Part shown: in pieces, positions 23,679 through 32,354 of the stretch
Layout: each line of letters begins with the position of its first letter
Position numbering within the stretch: position 1 is the stretch's first letter
Assembly: GCA_004524545.1 (NCBI GenBank)
Contig: SDNX01000018.1
Span: 1-34,087 of the forward strand
Direction of reading: 5' to 3'
Length of the DNA stretch: 34,087 nucleotides
Origin: Promethearchaeota archaeon
Lineage (GTDB): Archaea; Asgardarchaeota; Lokiarchaeia; Sigyniarchaeales; Promethearchaeaceae
Position numbers and translations under genes: made by a program
The notes under the pieces: model-generated
Told to the model about the DNA's origin: nothing
Seen by the model: the letters and a program-made list of their open reading frames with translations, nothing else
The model's database searches: none

Positions 23679-25064
23679 ATGAACTCCGATCAGGGATTAA
23701 TCCAGAGTGCGATGGATTCGGTAATGAAAACACATGATAAAGTCAAATATGATCCATCTCGACCTCAATATCACCTTCTTCCTCCGAGTATGTGGATGAA
23801 TGACCCTAACGGACCAATATTCTACAATAAAAAATTCCATTTATTTTATCAACATCAACCGTTTAAATCAAAATGGGGAATTATGTATTGGGGGCATGCG
23901 GAATCCACCGATCTTCTCAACTGGACTCATTTACCTATCGCATTAGCTCCTGATAAAGAAAAAGGTGAGAAATATTGCTTTTCTGGCTGTTGTGTGGATA
24001 ATAATGGAATTCCAACAATTCTGTACTCAAGCATTAAATCATTAGGATTCGATGTTATTTTCGGGGCTCAAACTTGGAGTGCTACAAGTGATTCAGATCT
24101 TATAAGATGGAGGCGAAATCCATCAAATCCAATATTGGATAGAACAATTCATAAAAATGAAAGAGTCCGTCAAATTAGAGATCCCTATATATGGAGAGAA
24201 CAAGGATTATGGCATATGGTGTTAGGGGGGCAATTAACTCGACCTTGGCGAGGTGCTATATTCCATTACACTTCTCCTGATTTGGAAACATGGAATTATA
24301 TTGGAACTCTGTGTGAAGGTAATCCTAAAACGCATAGAAAACCCTGGGAATGCCCCAATGTACTCAATTGGGGAGATTTTTCTGTAATTCTCATATCTCC
24401 TTTTGATAAAGTCCAGTATGCACTCTTTCATAATACTATACAAGAATCAGACTGGAGAATTCTCGACCATGGAAAGAGTTTCTATGCACCTAATACTATG
24501 AAAAATCCCGAAAATGAGCAAGAATATGTCCTATGGGGTTGGATTAAAGGTGGTGGATTGAATAAACAGTGGAATGGATGTTTTACTTTGCCACGGATCA
24601 TTTCTCTTGAATATAAAGAATTAAGAATTCGACCCTCTCCTGTTTTGGAGAAACTACGAAATTCTCATCATCATTTTGAGGAACAATCTGCTATCTTGAA
24701 TTTTCATGATGGGTGTGGAGAATTGATTGTCCAATTCGCAAAAAATAGACAATGTACACTGGAAATTTATAACGATCCAAGTAAAAAATACACGATTCAT
24801 TACAATCCGGACTCTCACGCAATCCGAATGGGGGATGAAAATTGCTTGAATGTTCAATCTGATACTGAAGTGATGAAATTACATTTGTTCGTGGATCGGT
24901 CTGTCGTAGAGTTATACATCAACGATAGTGGGTGTTTTACTTCTCGTTTCTATCCTGATGATTATAAAGACATAATTATCGATTGCAGAGTTCCTGGGAT
25001 GGAATTAACCTCTATAGATGGATGGGATCTCAATCCAATTTCACAAGAATTTTCCTTAAAATAG
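23679..25064 (+). CDS. GH32 beta-fructosidase (sucrose/fructan hydrolase)
   Basis: Hydrolyses beta-fructosides such as sucrose, sucrose-6-phosphate or short fructans. 461 residues, two domains: a five-bladed propeller (about 25-320) and a beta-sandwich. All three GH32 signatures are intact: WMNDPNG with nucleophile D42, RDP at 167-169 (transition-state stabiliser D168), and ECP with acid/base E224. LFVDRSVVELYINDSG in the sandwich is also typical. No signal peptide, so the enzyme is cytosolic and a transported substrate is implied, but no transporter is nearby. The 3' end overlaps the convergent C45 gene by nine bases. GH32 is mostly bacterial, so transfer into this archaeon is likely but unproven. 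Confidence 0.93.
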   Translation: MNSDQGLIQSAMDSVMKTHDKVKYDPSRPQYHLLPPSMWMNDPNGPIFYNKKFHLFYQHQPFKSKWGIMYWGHAESTDLLNWTHLPIALAPDKEKGEKYCFSGCCVDNNGIPTILYSSIKSLGFDVIFGAQTWSATSDSDLIRWRRNPSNPILDRTIHKNERVRQIRDPYIWREQGLWHMVLGGQLTRPWRGAIFHYTSPDLETWNYIGTLCEGNPKTHRKPWECPNVLNWGDFSVILISPFDKVQYALFHNTIQESDWRILDHGKSFYAPNTMKNPENEQEYVLWGWIKGGGLNKQWNGCFTLPRIISLEYKELRIRPSPVLEKLRNSHHHFEEQSAILNFHDGCGELIVQFAKNRQCTLEIYNDPSKKYTIHYNPDSHAIRMGDENCLNVQSDTEVMKLHLFVDRSVVELYINDSGCFTSRFYPDDYKDIIIDCRVPGMELTSIDGWDLNPISQEFSLK

Positions 25065-26306
25065 GGGATCGTAAAAGTCTTCTTGAGAATTTCTTCGAAG
25101 AAAACGAATATTAGGAATATTGTATTTGAAGTTGACTTTGTATTTATGTATGGGATTGTTTAAACACGGATTTCCATCCGATACAGCAATTTTCATTTCT
25201 TGAGGATTCATGTATACGGTGGACAAAGTCTCAAATAATGCATTTGAATGCCTGCAGATGGTTTCATCCACCCCTGATGGAGGTCTTTTATGATCACTCA
25301 TTATGTTATGCAAGGATTCCACTGATAATTTATTTTTCTTGCATTCTTCCTCGATTAATTCTCGCATCCTGGTGTATCTCCACTTACTTAATTCAACTAA
25401 GGGTAAGCCCTTAAGATCCTCTATTGTCCATTCCGCTTTATCATGAATTTCTGTTTCTTGAGTTGTAGGATCTAAATAATTATTTGTTGCAACTGCTATA
25501 TATCCGTCTTCCGTTGGTTCCATCGGGCGTACAGCGCCTATTGTTGCAGTTCTTTCAACTATTCTGCCATCATTATTCTTATCTAAAATGGTAAAAATCC
25601 ACCCACCTGGCATCGGTGCTTTCATAAGATATTCAACAGCTTCATCAGTCGTCCTCAAGGTATCTAAAATTTCTTGACAGAACATTGTTCCGGGAGGATT
25701 TGATAGTTTCGTATCTTTTGAATAAGCAGAATTCATGGTGATTGCTAACCCTTTTTCATTTATTCCACTGACAACGCCAGGCATTGGTCCTTCCCCTAAT
25801 CCCACTGAAGAATACCCATTTGTAGACAAATCACAAAATCGCAAAATTTGAAATAGCTCTAATTCAGATGGGAAATCATAGTTCTTGACTAAAACTGCTT
25901 GATTTTTTCGATTGACAACAATCCCCGCTGAGCAGCCAGGTCTTCGAGGAACTTTTGTATCCATATCCAAGTTTACTGAAAAATTCTCAAAATACAAAGC
26001 TTTAGCTAACTTTTCTGTTTTTAGACCAAAACCTTCAGCAATACCAACGAGTTTATCATATTGATTCGGTAAGATTTCCTTAATGCTTTTCTCCATCTTA
26101 CGGGCTCCTCCTGTTATCAACTGGTCAAAAACGAAGTTAAATACCCCTTTTCCTACTTGGGATACGATTTGAGTTGATTGGACGAAATTCATTCCTCGCA
26201 GCATTTTAGTCATAGAAATTCTGCCAACCAAGGAATAGTATAAGCGTCCTTGTTGTACACCTACTTCATAGTGCGTTCCACGTGTATTGATTCGATCTAC
26301 AGTCAT
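25056..26306 (-). CDS. C45-family Ntn hydrolase (acyl-CoA:6-APA acyltransferase-like)
   Basis: 416 residues. The N-terminus RGTHYEVGVQQGRLYY is the usual C45 opening (G-x-YE-x-G-x-x-xG). The self-cleaving nucleophile is probably C125 in RRPGCSAGIVVN, followed by VLVKNYDFPSE and GVVSGINEKGLAITMNS; this is the pattern of penicillin acyltransferase and related acid-ceramidase-like/linear amide hydrolases. Cleavage before C125 would give subunits of about 124 and 292 residues. No signal peptide. Substrate unknown: amide bonds of lipids, peptides or polyamines are all known in the fold. Neighbours give no hint. Confidence 0.82.
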   Translation of the reverse strand: MTVDRINTRGTHYEVGVQQGRLYYSLVGRISMTKMLRGMNFVQSTQIVSQVGKGVFNFVFDQLITGGARKMEKSIKEILPNQYDKLVGIAEGFGLKTEKLAKALYFENFSVNLDMDTKVPRRPGCSAGIVVNRKNQAVLVKNYDFPSELELFQILRFCDLSTNGYSSVGLGEGPMPGVVSGINEKGLAITMNSAYSKDTKLSNPPGTMFCQEILDTLRTTDEAVEYLMKAPMPGGWIFTILDKNNDGRIVERTATIGAVRPMEPTEDGYIAVATNNYLDPTTQETEIHDKAEWTIEDLKGLPLVELSKWRYTRMRELIEEECKKNKLSVESLHNIMSDHKRPPSGVDETICRHSNALFETLSTVYMNPQEMKIAVSDGNPCLNNPIHKYKVNFKYNIPNIRFLRRNSQEDFYDPLF

Positions 26307-26485
26307 CAGATTATACCTGGTGAATTAATTGTTGACAAAATAATTGTTAAATCTACATACTATTTTATGCCTAAATTTAAAAACTATTTGATACGAAAAT
26401 CGAATTAAAAATGCTACTGGTTAACGCATTGATCCAAAAATAGAAAATTTTTAATGTTATTTTACACAGCAATGTGGTAATTAAC

Positions 26486-26504
26486 GAAGATCTAGTGAAG
26501 ATCT
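26486..26504 (+). repeat. Short direct repeat upstream of S8e
   Basis: GAAGATCT occurs twice with a 3-base spacer (26486-26493 and 26497-26504), 28 bases before the S8e start in a 225-base spacer that is otherwise AT-rich. Could be an operator; nothing else in the spacer is recognised. Confidence 0.35.
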
Positions 26505-26531
26505 GAGACTATCATAGAGCTAGAAATCAGA

Positions 26532-26927
26532 ATGGCAAATACACATTATAGAAGCCGAAGAACTAAAACCGGAAAAAAACTGAAGAAGAATCGTAAGAAA
26601 CGTTCATATGAATTAGCTTATCCTCCGATTGAAACAAAAAAAGGCCCAGAAAGAAACAAAATTGTCCGGACACGTGGAGGGAATGCAAAAGTTAAACTCT
26701 TCAATTCCGAAAAAATCAATGTAGTCATAAAAAATGGAGAAGTCAAATCCACAACAATTAAAAATGTAGAACTCAATTCAAGCAGCATTGATTATAATAG
26801 ACGTTCAATTATTACCAAAGGAACAATCTTAGAAACCGAACTAGGCTTTGTGAAAGTAACCAGCCGTCCAGGTCAACATGGCGTGCTGAACGGAATTATC
26901 GTAGATTATAAGAAGAGTAAGAAGTGA
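26532..26927 (+). CDS. rps8e: Small-subunit ribosomal protein S8e
   Basis: 131 residues, archaeal length (eukaryotic S8e is longer). Opening HYRSRRTKTGKKLKKNRKKR is the basic rRNA-binding N-terminus; KIVRTRGGNAKVKLF and ITKGTILETELGFVKVTSRP followed by GQHGVLNGIIV are the conserved core blocks. Seven bases separate it from L34e on the same strand, so they form a ribosomal pair. The ATG at 26532 lacks a clear Shine-Dalgarno. Confidence 0.95.
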   Translation: MANTHYRSRRTKTGKKLKKNRKKRSYELAYPPIETKKGPERNKIVRTRGGNAKVKLFNSEKINVVIKNGEVKSTTIKNVELNSSSIDYNRRSIITKGTILETELGFVKVTSRPGQHGVLNGIIVDYKKSKK

Positions 26928-26934
26928 AATCCCC

Positions 26935-27204
26935 ATGGTAAAACCAATGTTAAGAAGTCATTCGATGGCTCGCAAAATGCGAACCACCCCTGGACATCAA
27001 AGTTCTATCATTTATAGACGAAGGAAACCCAGTAGAGCGAAATGCGCGCTTTGTGGTGCAGTTCTAGGGGGCGTACCAGCAAAACGACCTGCTAAACTAA
27101 GAAGAATTCCAAAGACGGGCAAGCGTCCGGATCGAGCATACGGTGGTCGGGTGTGTCATAAATGTTTAAGTAACTCTATTATCGAGATTTCGAAAGAATT
27201 ATAA
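26935..27204 (+). CDS. rpl34e: Large-subunit ribosomal protein L34e
   Basis: 89 residues. Zinc-ribbon cysteines C37, C40, C74 and C77 (CALC ... CHKC) are intact. The N-terminus MLRSHSMARKMRTTPGHQSS and RAYGGRVCHKCL match archaeal L34e. In many archaea L34e lies beside cytidylate kinase and L14e; here those are 26 kb away and L34e follows S8e, so the old cluster has been split. Co-transcribed with S8e. Confidence 0.93.
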   Translation: MVKPMLRSHSMARKMRTTPGHQSSIIYRRRKPSRAKCALCGAVLGGVPAKRPAKLRRIPKTGKRPDRAYGGRVCHKCLSNSIIEISKEL

Positions 27205-27251
27205 ATTCAATTTTTCAAACTTTACTTCATTTCCTATATTACTAGTAAAGA

Positions 27252-27263
27252 TTTTTTATTTAG
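27252..27263 (+). promoter_or_regulatory. TATA-like box for the small membrane protein
   Basis: TTTTTTATTTAG centred about 25 bases before the ATG at 27282. Suggests this gene is transcribed separately from L34e. Confidence 0.4.
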
Positions 27264-27281
27264 AACCTCAATATTCTATTT

Positions 27282-27860
27282 ATGCAATATCGTAAAATCA
27301 CCACCTTTTTCGGTCTTCTCAGTGGTATTACTATTGCGATATTTGGAGTCTTCTTCTTCAATTTTGCTAATTTTTTGACCTACGATGGAAGATCTCTTGT
27401 TGATTTATTTATAGAGATAAAAGAAAATACCTTTGTTGGATTATACGAATTCTCTTGGATTGGGTTCCGGTTTAACCTATTCAATTTTTTCTATGTAATG
27501 CCAATTATAGAAGATAAAGGATTATTCATTCTTGAAGCATTTCTTCCTGTATTCTTTGCATGGTTCATTAGTGGACTGATAACAGGATTATTGGTAATTG
27601 GATCAAAACGCGGATTACTATTCAGTTTTATCGTTATTTCCTCACTTGTTATCTTATGGCTCTGTTTCGCTGTTATTTCTGGTGCAAACATTACATTTGT
27701 ATTTATTGGCAATATTTTTGAAACCGGTGGAGGAATTTTAACTGCTCTTTTATCTGTTTTGATAGGTGGAGCAATTGGTGGAGGTATTTCTAGCGCAATC
27801 TCCATTAAGATTGAAAATAAAAAAATTATAAAAGATGTTACTAGAAACGGCAAGAATTAA
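27282..27860 (+). CDS. Small polytopic membrane protein, unknown
   Basis: 192 residues with four predicted membrane segments (about 9-30, 86-106, 110-135 and 146-172); the last is glycine-rich (GGGILTALLSVLIGGAIGGG). A loop of about 50 residues follows the first segment. The tail is short and basic. No family recognised. Its stop lies 10 bases from the convergent geranylgeranyl reductase gene. The TATA-like box before its start and the good codon pattern support a real gene. Confidence 0.65.
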   Translation: MQYRKITTFFGLLSGITIAIFGVFFFNFANFLTYDGRSLVDLFIEIKENTFVGLYEFSWIGFRFNLFNFFYVMPIIEDKGLFILEAFLPVFFAWFISGLITGLLVIGSKRGLLFSFIVISSLVILWLCFAVISGANITFVFIGNIFETGGGILTALLSVLIGGAIGGGISSAISIKIENKKIIKDVTRNGKN

Positions 27861-27870
27861 TTTGTAATTG

Positions 27871-29226
27871 TTATTTAAATCGGTTTCGAACATTATCATA
27901 TACAGTTTCCACTTGTCTTACCCACTGAGCCAGATATGCAGGAATTGTAGGATATCTCATATAAAGCGATTTTATAACTTGCATTTGATTTCTCAGATAA
28001 TAGAGGTCTAATAAAATTCTTGGTTTTGATATCCCTCGAATGAGTTTCCCTATTATGGAGCTAAACGGAAGGGAGATTTCCCCTGTTCCAGTAATATCGC
28101 TGATTTCATCGCCAGTAAATAGCTTGTTTTCTAAGGTGAAATTCAGAAAATCATTAGGCCACTTCTGGAATGCTAGTCGTAATAAATCTAGAGCTGCGAA
28201 CTCTGCACCGATCGATTTTTGACAGAGCAAATTGTATTCCCAAAGACCTAGTGCATCGTAGATTTCTACTTCATTAGCTTTTTCGAATGCTTTAACAGCG
28301 TAATATCCCGCTTGCATAGATGATATTAGACCTCCACCTGTAATTGGGTTTACTTGCATGGCAGCATCCCCTGCAAATAGGATCCCATTCCCGACACCAG
28401 TAAAGAGTGGTTTACATACTGAAACTAATCCTGATCCGCCAGTAATTTTTGTGCATGGTTCATTTCCGATAAATGGTTCATATAGATATTTCTTATAATA
28501 ATCCAGTAAATGGTGTTTAAATTTATCTGTGATTCCAAATCCTAAGTTAACTTCATATTCATTTCTCGGAAAGTTCCAGATATATCCTCCAGGTGCTCGA
28601 ATATTATCCATATAAATAGAAATATACCTTTGATCGACTACAATTGGGTTTTTTAAACGTAAAATTTCACGATAGCAAACTATATAGTCGGTTGATGCTA
28701 TTTTTTTTGTCAAAAAGGGGATATCCACTTGTTTTCGAAATTGGGTATGAAAACCGCTAGCATCGATTACTAAATTTGCATGGAGTTTATCTCCATCAAC
28801 AGTTTTGCTTTTTATTGATACACCCGATATTTGTCCTTTACTGTGTATTAACGATAGAGCATGAGTCTGATCATATAATATAGCCCCAACTTTAACCGCA
28901 TCCTCTACAAGTCGCTGACCAAAGGCGAGACGATCAATAATATACCCTGCCTGACTTCTATCTTTAATTGTTATTGAATTTCGAGTGTCTGGAGGATATA
29001 GTTTCGCTCCATCAATGACATTTAGATATTCTCCCTTCTTTGGATGTGGTATTTTTAAGAAGTCGAATATTTGCCCTCCAATTCCATCTCCGCATATTTT
29101 ATCTCCAATCTTATTCCGAGGTTTCCCATCTATAAGGCATACTTTGAAACCTTTTTTTGCTCCAAAATATGCTGCAATACATCCTGCAGCACCTGCGCCA
29201 ATAATAATCAGATCAAAATTCTTCAT
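27871..29226 (-). CDS. Geranylgeranyl reductase family protein (digeranylgeranylglycerophospholipid reductase)
   Basis: FAD enzyme that saturates the isoprenoid chains of archaeal lipids. About 451 residues. The start is set at the ATG giving KNFDLIIIGAGAAGCIAAYF, since the dinucleotide-binding loop GAGAAG (10-15) normally begins within ten residues; the frame also allows an ATG seven codons upstream. KICGDGIGGQIFDFL is the family's substrate-side motif, and LFAGDAAMQVNPITGGGLIS is the second FAD motif. The C-terminal about 110 residues are helical. Last gene of the ether-lipid operon. Family members also act on quinone or chlorophyll precursors, but the neighbours fix the role. Confidence 0.9.
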   Translation of the reverse strand: MKNFDLIIIGAGAAGCIAAYFGAKKGFKVCLIDGKPRNKIGDKICGDGIGGQIFDFLKIPHPKKGEYLNVIDGAKLYPPDTRNSITIKDRSQAGYIIDRLAFGQRLVEDAVKVGAILYDQTHALSLIHSKGQISGVSIKSKTVDGDKLHANLVIDASGFHTQFRKQVDIPFLTKKIASTDYIVCYREILRLKNPIVVDQRYISIYMDNIRAPGGYIWNFPRNEYEVNLGFGITDKFKHHLLDYYKKYLYEPFIGNEPCTKITGGSGLVSVCKPLFTGVGNGILFAGDAAMQVNPITGGGLISSMQAGYYAVKAFEKANEVEIYDALGLWEYNLLCQKSIGAEFAALDLLRLAFQKWPNDFLNFTLENKLFTGDEISDITGTGEISLPFSSIIGKLIRGISKPRILLDLYYLRNQMQVIKSLYMRYPTIPAYLAQWVRQVETVYDNVRNRFK

Positions 29227-29253
29227 ATATATCTCATTTTGGCACATGCTTAT

Positions 29254-30027
29254 TTATAAGCCTATAGAAGCGGGGAACAAAAGAACTGTTAGTCCAAAAG
29301 TGAGCAGACATCCCGTAATCGGAACGGTTAAATCATCAATATTAGAGGGACTAAAAATTTCAACAATCGTGGAATTTACAGCCATTAACAACGAAATAAC
29401 TGCAATCCAAGTGTAATCTACTTGTTGAACACTATTTGGGAACCATAATCCAAAGAAACTAAATCCAAAGAAGCTCAGAATGAAAGCGGTGATAAGCATA
29501 GTGAGACTTCCTTCTACGGTTCTAATTGTTTTTGTATATTTTAAATCAATCTTATGCTTACCCCATTTTCTTCCAATCCATGCAGCCGCTGTATCGCTAA
29601 TCATCATCACCATGATGCTACTTGCAGGAAAATAAAAGTACCGAACTGCATTTTTAAAAGAGAAGATAAAAACTAATATGTTAATCGCTAAAGCATAGGA
29701 AAACGGACCACTTAGATATCCTTTTTCGTGTTCATCTTTTTCTGCTATCGCTTCAAAGACGGGTTTCCCAATATTTTTTGGACCTGCAAAACGAGTAAAA
29801 ATCAACACGGAACCAGAGATGATTAACGCAAGAAAAGGACTTATCTTTAAATAAGGAACTATAAATACAGCAAATCCTGCAAATAAATGAACGATTTTTC
29901 GTGCAGAATGTGAACTTATGGTATCCGTTTTCTTCAAAAGTATTGAAATCCCGATGATAAGAACTACATACACAAATGCACCTGATAATAAAATTAAATC
30001 ATTTTGAAGCTCTGTTAATACAGCCAT
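29254..30027 (-). CDS. Dolichol/phytol kinase-like CTP-dependent membrane enzyme
   Basis: 257 residues, about seven membrane segments. SARKIVHLFAGFAVF (41-55), SDTAAAWIGRKWG (144-156) and KTIRTVEGS (166-174) are the conserved blocks of the SEC59/phytol kinase and phosphatidate-cytidylyltransferase-like group. Members phosphorylate polyprenols with CTP or form CDP-lipids. It lies between the UbiA prenyltransferase and the reductase, 40 bases after the former and 27 before the latter, so it acts on isoprenoid lipid: either salvage phosphorylation of geranylgeraniol or activation of archaetidic acid. Standard archaeal CarS is a different family, so a CarS role is not claimed. Confidence 0.78.
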   Translation of the reverse strand: MAVLTELQNDLILLSGAFVYVVLIIGISILLKKTDTISSHSARKIVHLFAGFAVFIVPYLKISPFLALIISGSVLIFTRFAGPKNIGKPVFEAIAEKDEHEKGYLSGPFSYALAINILVFIFSFKNAVRYFYFPASSIMVMMISDTAAAWIGRKWGKHKIDLKYTKTIRTVEGSLTMLITAFILSFFGFSFFGLWFPNSVQQVDYTWIAVISLLMAVNSTIVEIFSPSNIDDLTVPITGCLLTFGLTVLLFPASIGL

Positions 30028-30066
30028 AGTTTCATAGTTCCGATTAGTAAATGTAATACCGATATT

Positions 30067-30972
30067 TTAGAAAATTGCAAGAATATAGGCGATTAATCCT
30101 ATATAAGCTCCGATTTTAAGAGCTGAACTAGCTCTTGTCTGATTTTCCTTTCGATCCGGCTTAATAAGAAATATAATTGAGGCTAACACAAAAACATTCC
30201 CTAACCCCATCATTATCAAGAACCAAATATTCATATGAAAGATAATTGCGGGAATACTAAACGTTAAGATGGCTCCAACGGAGAATATTCCTGAAAGCCA
30301 TGCTGTGAATTTAAATCCTTTAATATTGGCTACCGTTCGAACATTGTAGGTGGAATCCCCTTTAATATCTTCCATTCCTTTCACTAATTCTCTACTTACC
30401 AGTAAAAACATTGCCGTTGAATAAAAAAACCAAATCTGAGGGGGAATTTCTAAAACGGGAGTAATTAATAGAGCTCCAAATGGGATACCGAATGAAAATG
30501 CAAAACCTACAATAATATTACCCAAAAATCCATTTCTTTTCCCTTTCCAACTATATAATACTCCAATGCATGCAAAAAATACTACAAGCATCGGTATAAG
30601 AAACGAATTCGGAGAAAATAACCCCAATGGTATTGAAATTATCAGTCCCAATCCGACTAGAATGGATGAATAAAGAATCGCACTGTTCTTCTGAATTTTT
30701 CCACTAGGAATGGCTCTGTTGGGACGGTTAATTTTATCAATTTCAATATCGAATACATCATTAATGACATTGGATGCTGCAGCAATTAAAAAATAGACAC
30801 ACAAACCCCCAAACAATGTAATTATATTGTTTGGGGTCGCGAAGAAATTATTTCCAATATATGCATTGAGCAAGCCGATAATAATGGTTAGGCTAGCAAA
30901 AAAGCAGTTTATAGGGCGAATTATTTGAAAGTAGGCAAAAAAATGAGGTTTTGATCTAGTATCACTATTCAA
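30067..30972 (-). CDS. Digeranylgeranylglyceryl phosphate synthase (UbiA family)
   Basis: Adds the second geranylgeranyl chain to GGGP in the membrane. 301 residues, about eight to nine membrane segments. The first Asp-rich motif NDVFDIEIDKINRPNRAIPS starts at residue 71 and the second is ELVKGMEDIKGD. Start is TTG at 30972, overlapping the end of the GGGPS gene by eight bases; no ATG lies near the N-terminus and FQIIRPINCFFA begins in the usual place, so TTG is accepted; GGGAAAG lies about 10 bases upstream. Translation is likely coupled to GGGPS. Confidence 0.92.
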   Translation of the reverse strand: MNSDTRSKPHFFAYFQIIRPINCFFASLTIIIGLLNAYIGNNFFATPNNIITLFGGLCVYFLIAAASNVINDVFDIEIDKINRPNRAIPSGKIQKNSAILYSSILVGLGLIISIPLGLFSPNSFLIPMLVVFFACIGVLYSWKGKRNGFLGNIIVGFAFSFGIPFGALLITPVLEIPPQIWFFYSTAMFLLVSRELVKGMEDIKGDSTYNVRTVANIKGFKFTAWLSGIFSVGAILTFSIPAIIFHMNIWFLIMMGLGNVFVLASIIFLIKPDRKENQTRASSALKIGAYIGLIAYILAIF

Positions 30973-31744
30973 GTCTTTTCTTTCCCGCTAGCTTAACTGC
31001 TTTGATGGTCTCTGCTAGAGATTTTCCCTTATCTTTTAATAACGTTTCCTCTAGCATAGTTCCTTGTACCACCAAATCAGCACCCGCCATGACTTTTGCA
31101 ACCGCATCATCAGTAGTTTTTATTCCCCCACCAACAATTATCGGGATAGAGACATTTTTCTTAACTAAACCGATTATTTGTTCAGGCACTGAAGTATTAG
31201 AACCTGAGCCTGCCTCCAAATAAATCATTTTAAACCCGAGATATTCAGCTGCCAAAGCATACCCGAGGGATAGTTCGGGTTTATTTCTTGGAAGTAATTT
31301 TGCATCTCCTAACCATCCCGCACCTGAACCGGGTTCAACAATAAGATATGCGGTTCCAATGGGTTCCATATTAAAAGCTTTAAATGTAAATGAGGCTAAT
31401 GCTTGTTGACCGGAAATGAAATAATGATTCCTAGAGTTTAACAAACTTAAAAACAATGCAGAATCGGCGTGGGCACTAATTCCACTTATGTTGCCTGGAA
31501 AAAGGATAATTGGGAGGTCAGTATGTTTTTTAATCTCAATAATTGTTTTATCGATAAATGATCTGTCAAAACATGTACTACCTCCGATGAATATGAGATC
31601 GGTACCTGATTCTGTGGCAAACTTTCCCATTTTCCCACCTTCTTCTATAGATTGCCTTAAAGGGTCAGGATCTATTAAACTGACGTGTAAAACTCCTTCT
31701 TTTTTTAGTTTAGGGAGAATATATTCTTTTAGAATCTTCTTCAT
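30965..31744 (-). CDS. Geranylgeranylglyceryl phosphate synthase
   Basis: Joins geranylgeranyl-PP to sn-glycerol-1-phosphate, the step that defines archaeal lipids. 259 residues, TIM barrel. HVSLIDPDP (20-28) is the Mg/substrate motif, followed by GTDLIFIGGSTCFD, VEPGSGAGWLGDAK (prenyl/phosphate binding), YLEAGSGS and IIVGGGIKTTDDA (phosphate grip). Length and motifs match group II GGGPS of archaea rather than the heptaprenyl PcrB of Bacillus. It lies 25 bases after the acid-tailed gene and overlaps the UbiA gene, so the lipid genes form one operon. Confidence 0.94.
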   Translation of the reverse strand: MKKILKEYILPKLKKEGVLHVSLIDPDPLRQSIEEGGKMGKFATESGTDLIFIGGSTCFDRSFIDKTIIEIKKHTDLPIILFPGNISGISAHADSALFLSLLNSRNHYFISGQQALASFTFKAFNMEPIGTAYLIVEPGSGAGWLGDAKLLPRNKPELSLGYALAAEYLGFKMIYLEAGSGSNTSVPEQIIGLVKKNVSIPIIVGGGIKTTDDAVAKVMAGADLVVQGTMLEETLLKDKGKSLAETIKAVKLAGKKRLE

Positions 31745-31769
31745 CTATGGATTCATCCTCATCATTTTC

Positions 31770-32279
31770 CTAATCATCGTCATCTTCAACATCCTCCTCT
31801 TCCTCATCTGCAAATTCACTTTCATCCTCATCAGCAGATTCATCTTCATTGTCATCCATAGATTCGTCTCCATCTCCTGATTCAACTTCTGTAAAATTTG
31901 TTGGTTCTTCATCGGTTTCAGAAGTTTCTTCTTCGTCCAAATCAGTTATACGCCAGTATCTATCATCAATTAACCATGTTCCATTTAAATATACTACATG
32001 ACATAGGGTTCGCCCACTCCCAACCAACACTAATTTTACATGTTTATCAAGAATTTCTTCAGATTCCCCCTCATTGTAGAGTTTCGATTTATTATGATCG
32101 ATTGCGTTGATATCAATTGGAGTACGTTTGTACAAATCAATTGCTTTCTGAAAAATCTCAAGTGATAATTCCTTTTGGATGCGAGGGGTCATAAACGAGA
32201 GGAATTTTTCGAAATCGTTGGTGTATAAAGCTTGAATTTGCTTTTCAAAAACTTCGATTACTGCCTCGATTTCATTCAT
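31770..32279 (-). CDS. Small protein with NTF2-like core and strongly acidic tail
   Basis: About 169 residues from the ATG at 32279 (a TTG start 15 codons upstream is possible). Residues 1-about 105 read like an NTF2/SnoaL-type cone: a helix MNEIEAVIEVFEKQIQALYT, FLSFMTPRIQ, VKLVLVGSGRTLCHVVYLNG then TWLIDDRYWRI. The last about 60 residues are almost all Asp, Glu, Ser and Thr and end in EEEEDVEDDDD. The tail is probably disordered. First gene of the ether-lipid operon, but with no known link to lipids. Family not recognised beyond the fold guess. Confidence 0.65.
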   Translation of the reverse strand: MNEIEAVIEVFEKQIQALYTNDFEKFLSFMTPRIQKELSLEIFQKAIDLYKRTPIDINAIDHNKSKLYNEGESEEILDKHVKLVLVGSGRTLCHVVYLNGTWLIDDRYWRITDLDEEETSETDEEPTNFTEVESGDGDESMDDNEDESADEDESEFADEEEEDVEDDDD

Positions 32280-32325
32280 AATGTCACTTGTTTGTAATTT
32301 AATATAATTCTTATTACAGCTCAAA

Positions 32326-32334
32326 TTTAATAAG
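32326..32334 (+). promoter_or_regulatory. TATA-like box for the GH127 gene
   Basis: TTTAATAAG centred about 26 bases before the ATG at 32355, in a 75-base divergent spacer shared with the ether-lipid operon. Confidence 0.45.
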
Positions 32335-32354
32335 AAAACTGGAAACAGATTATT

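Noticed and set aside
26486-26506. Box C/D guide RNA upstream of S8e (TGAAGA and CTGA motifs)
   Set aside because: The C-like and D-like boxes are only a few bases apart and no second C'/D' pair fits; better described as a short direct repeat.
29227-29247. Upstream ATG at 29247 for the geranylgeranyl reductase
   Set aside because: It adds seven residues not expected before the FAD loop; the ATG at 29226 matches the usual N-terminus. It cannot be excluded.
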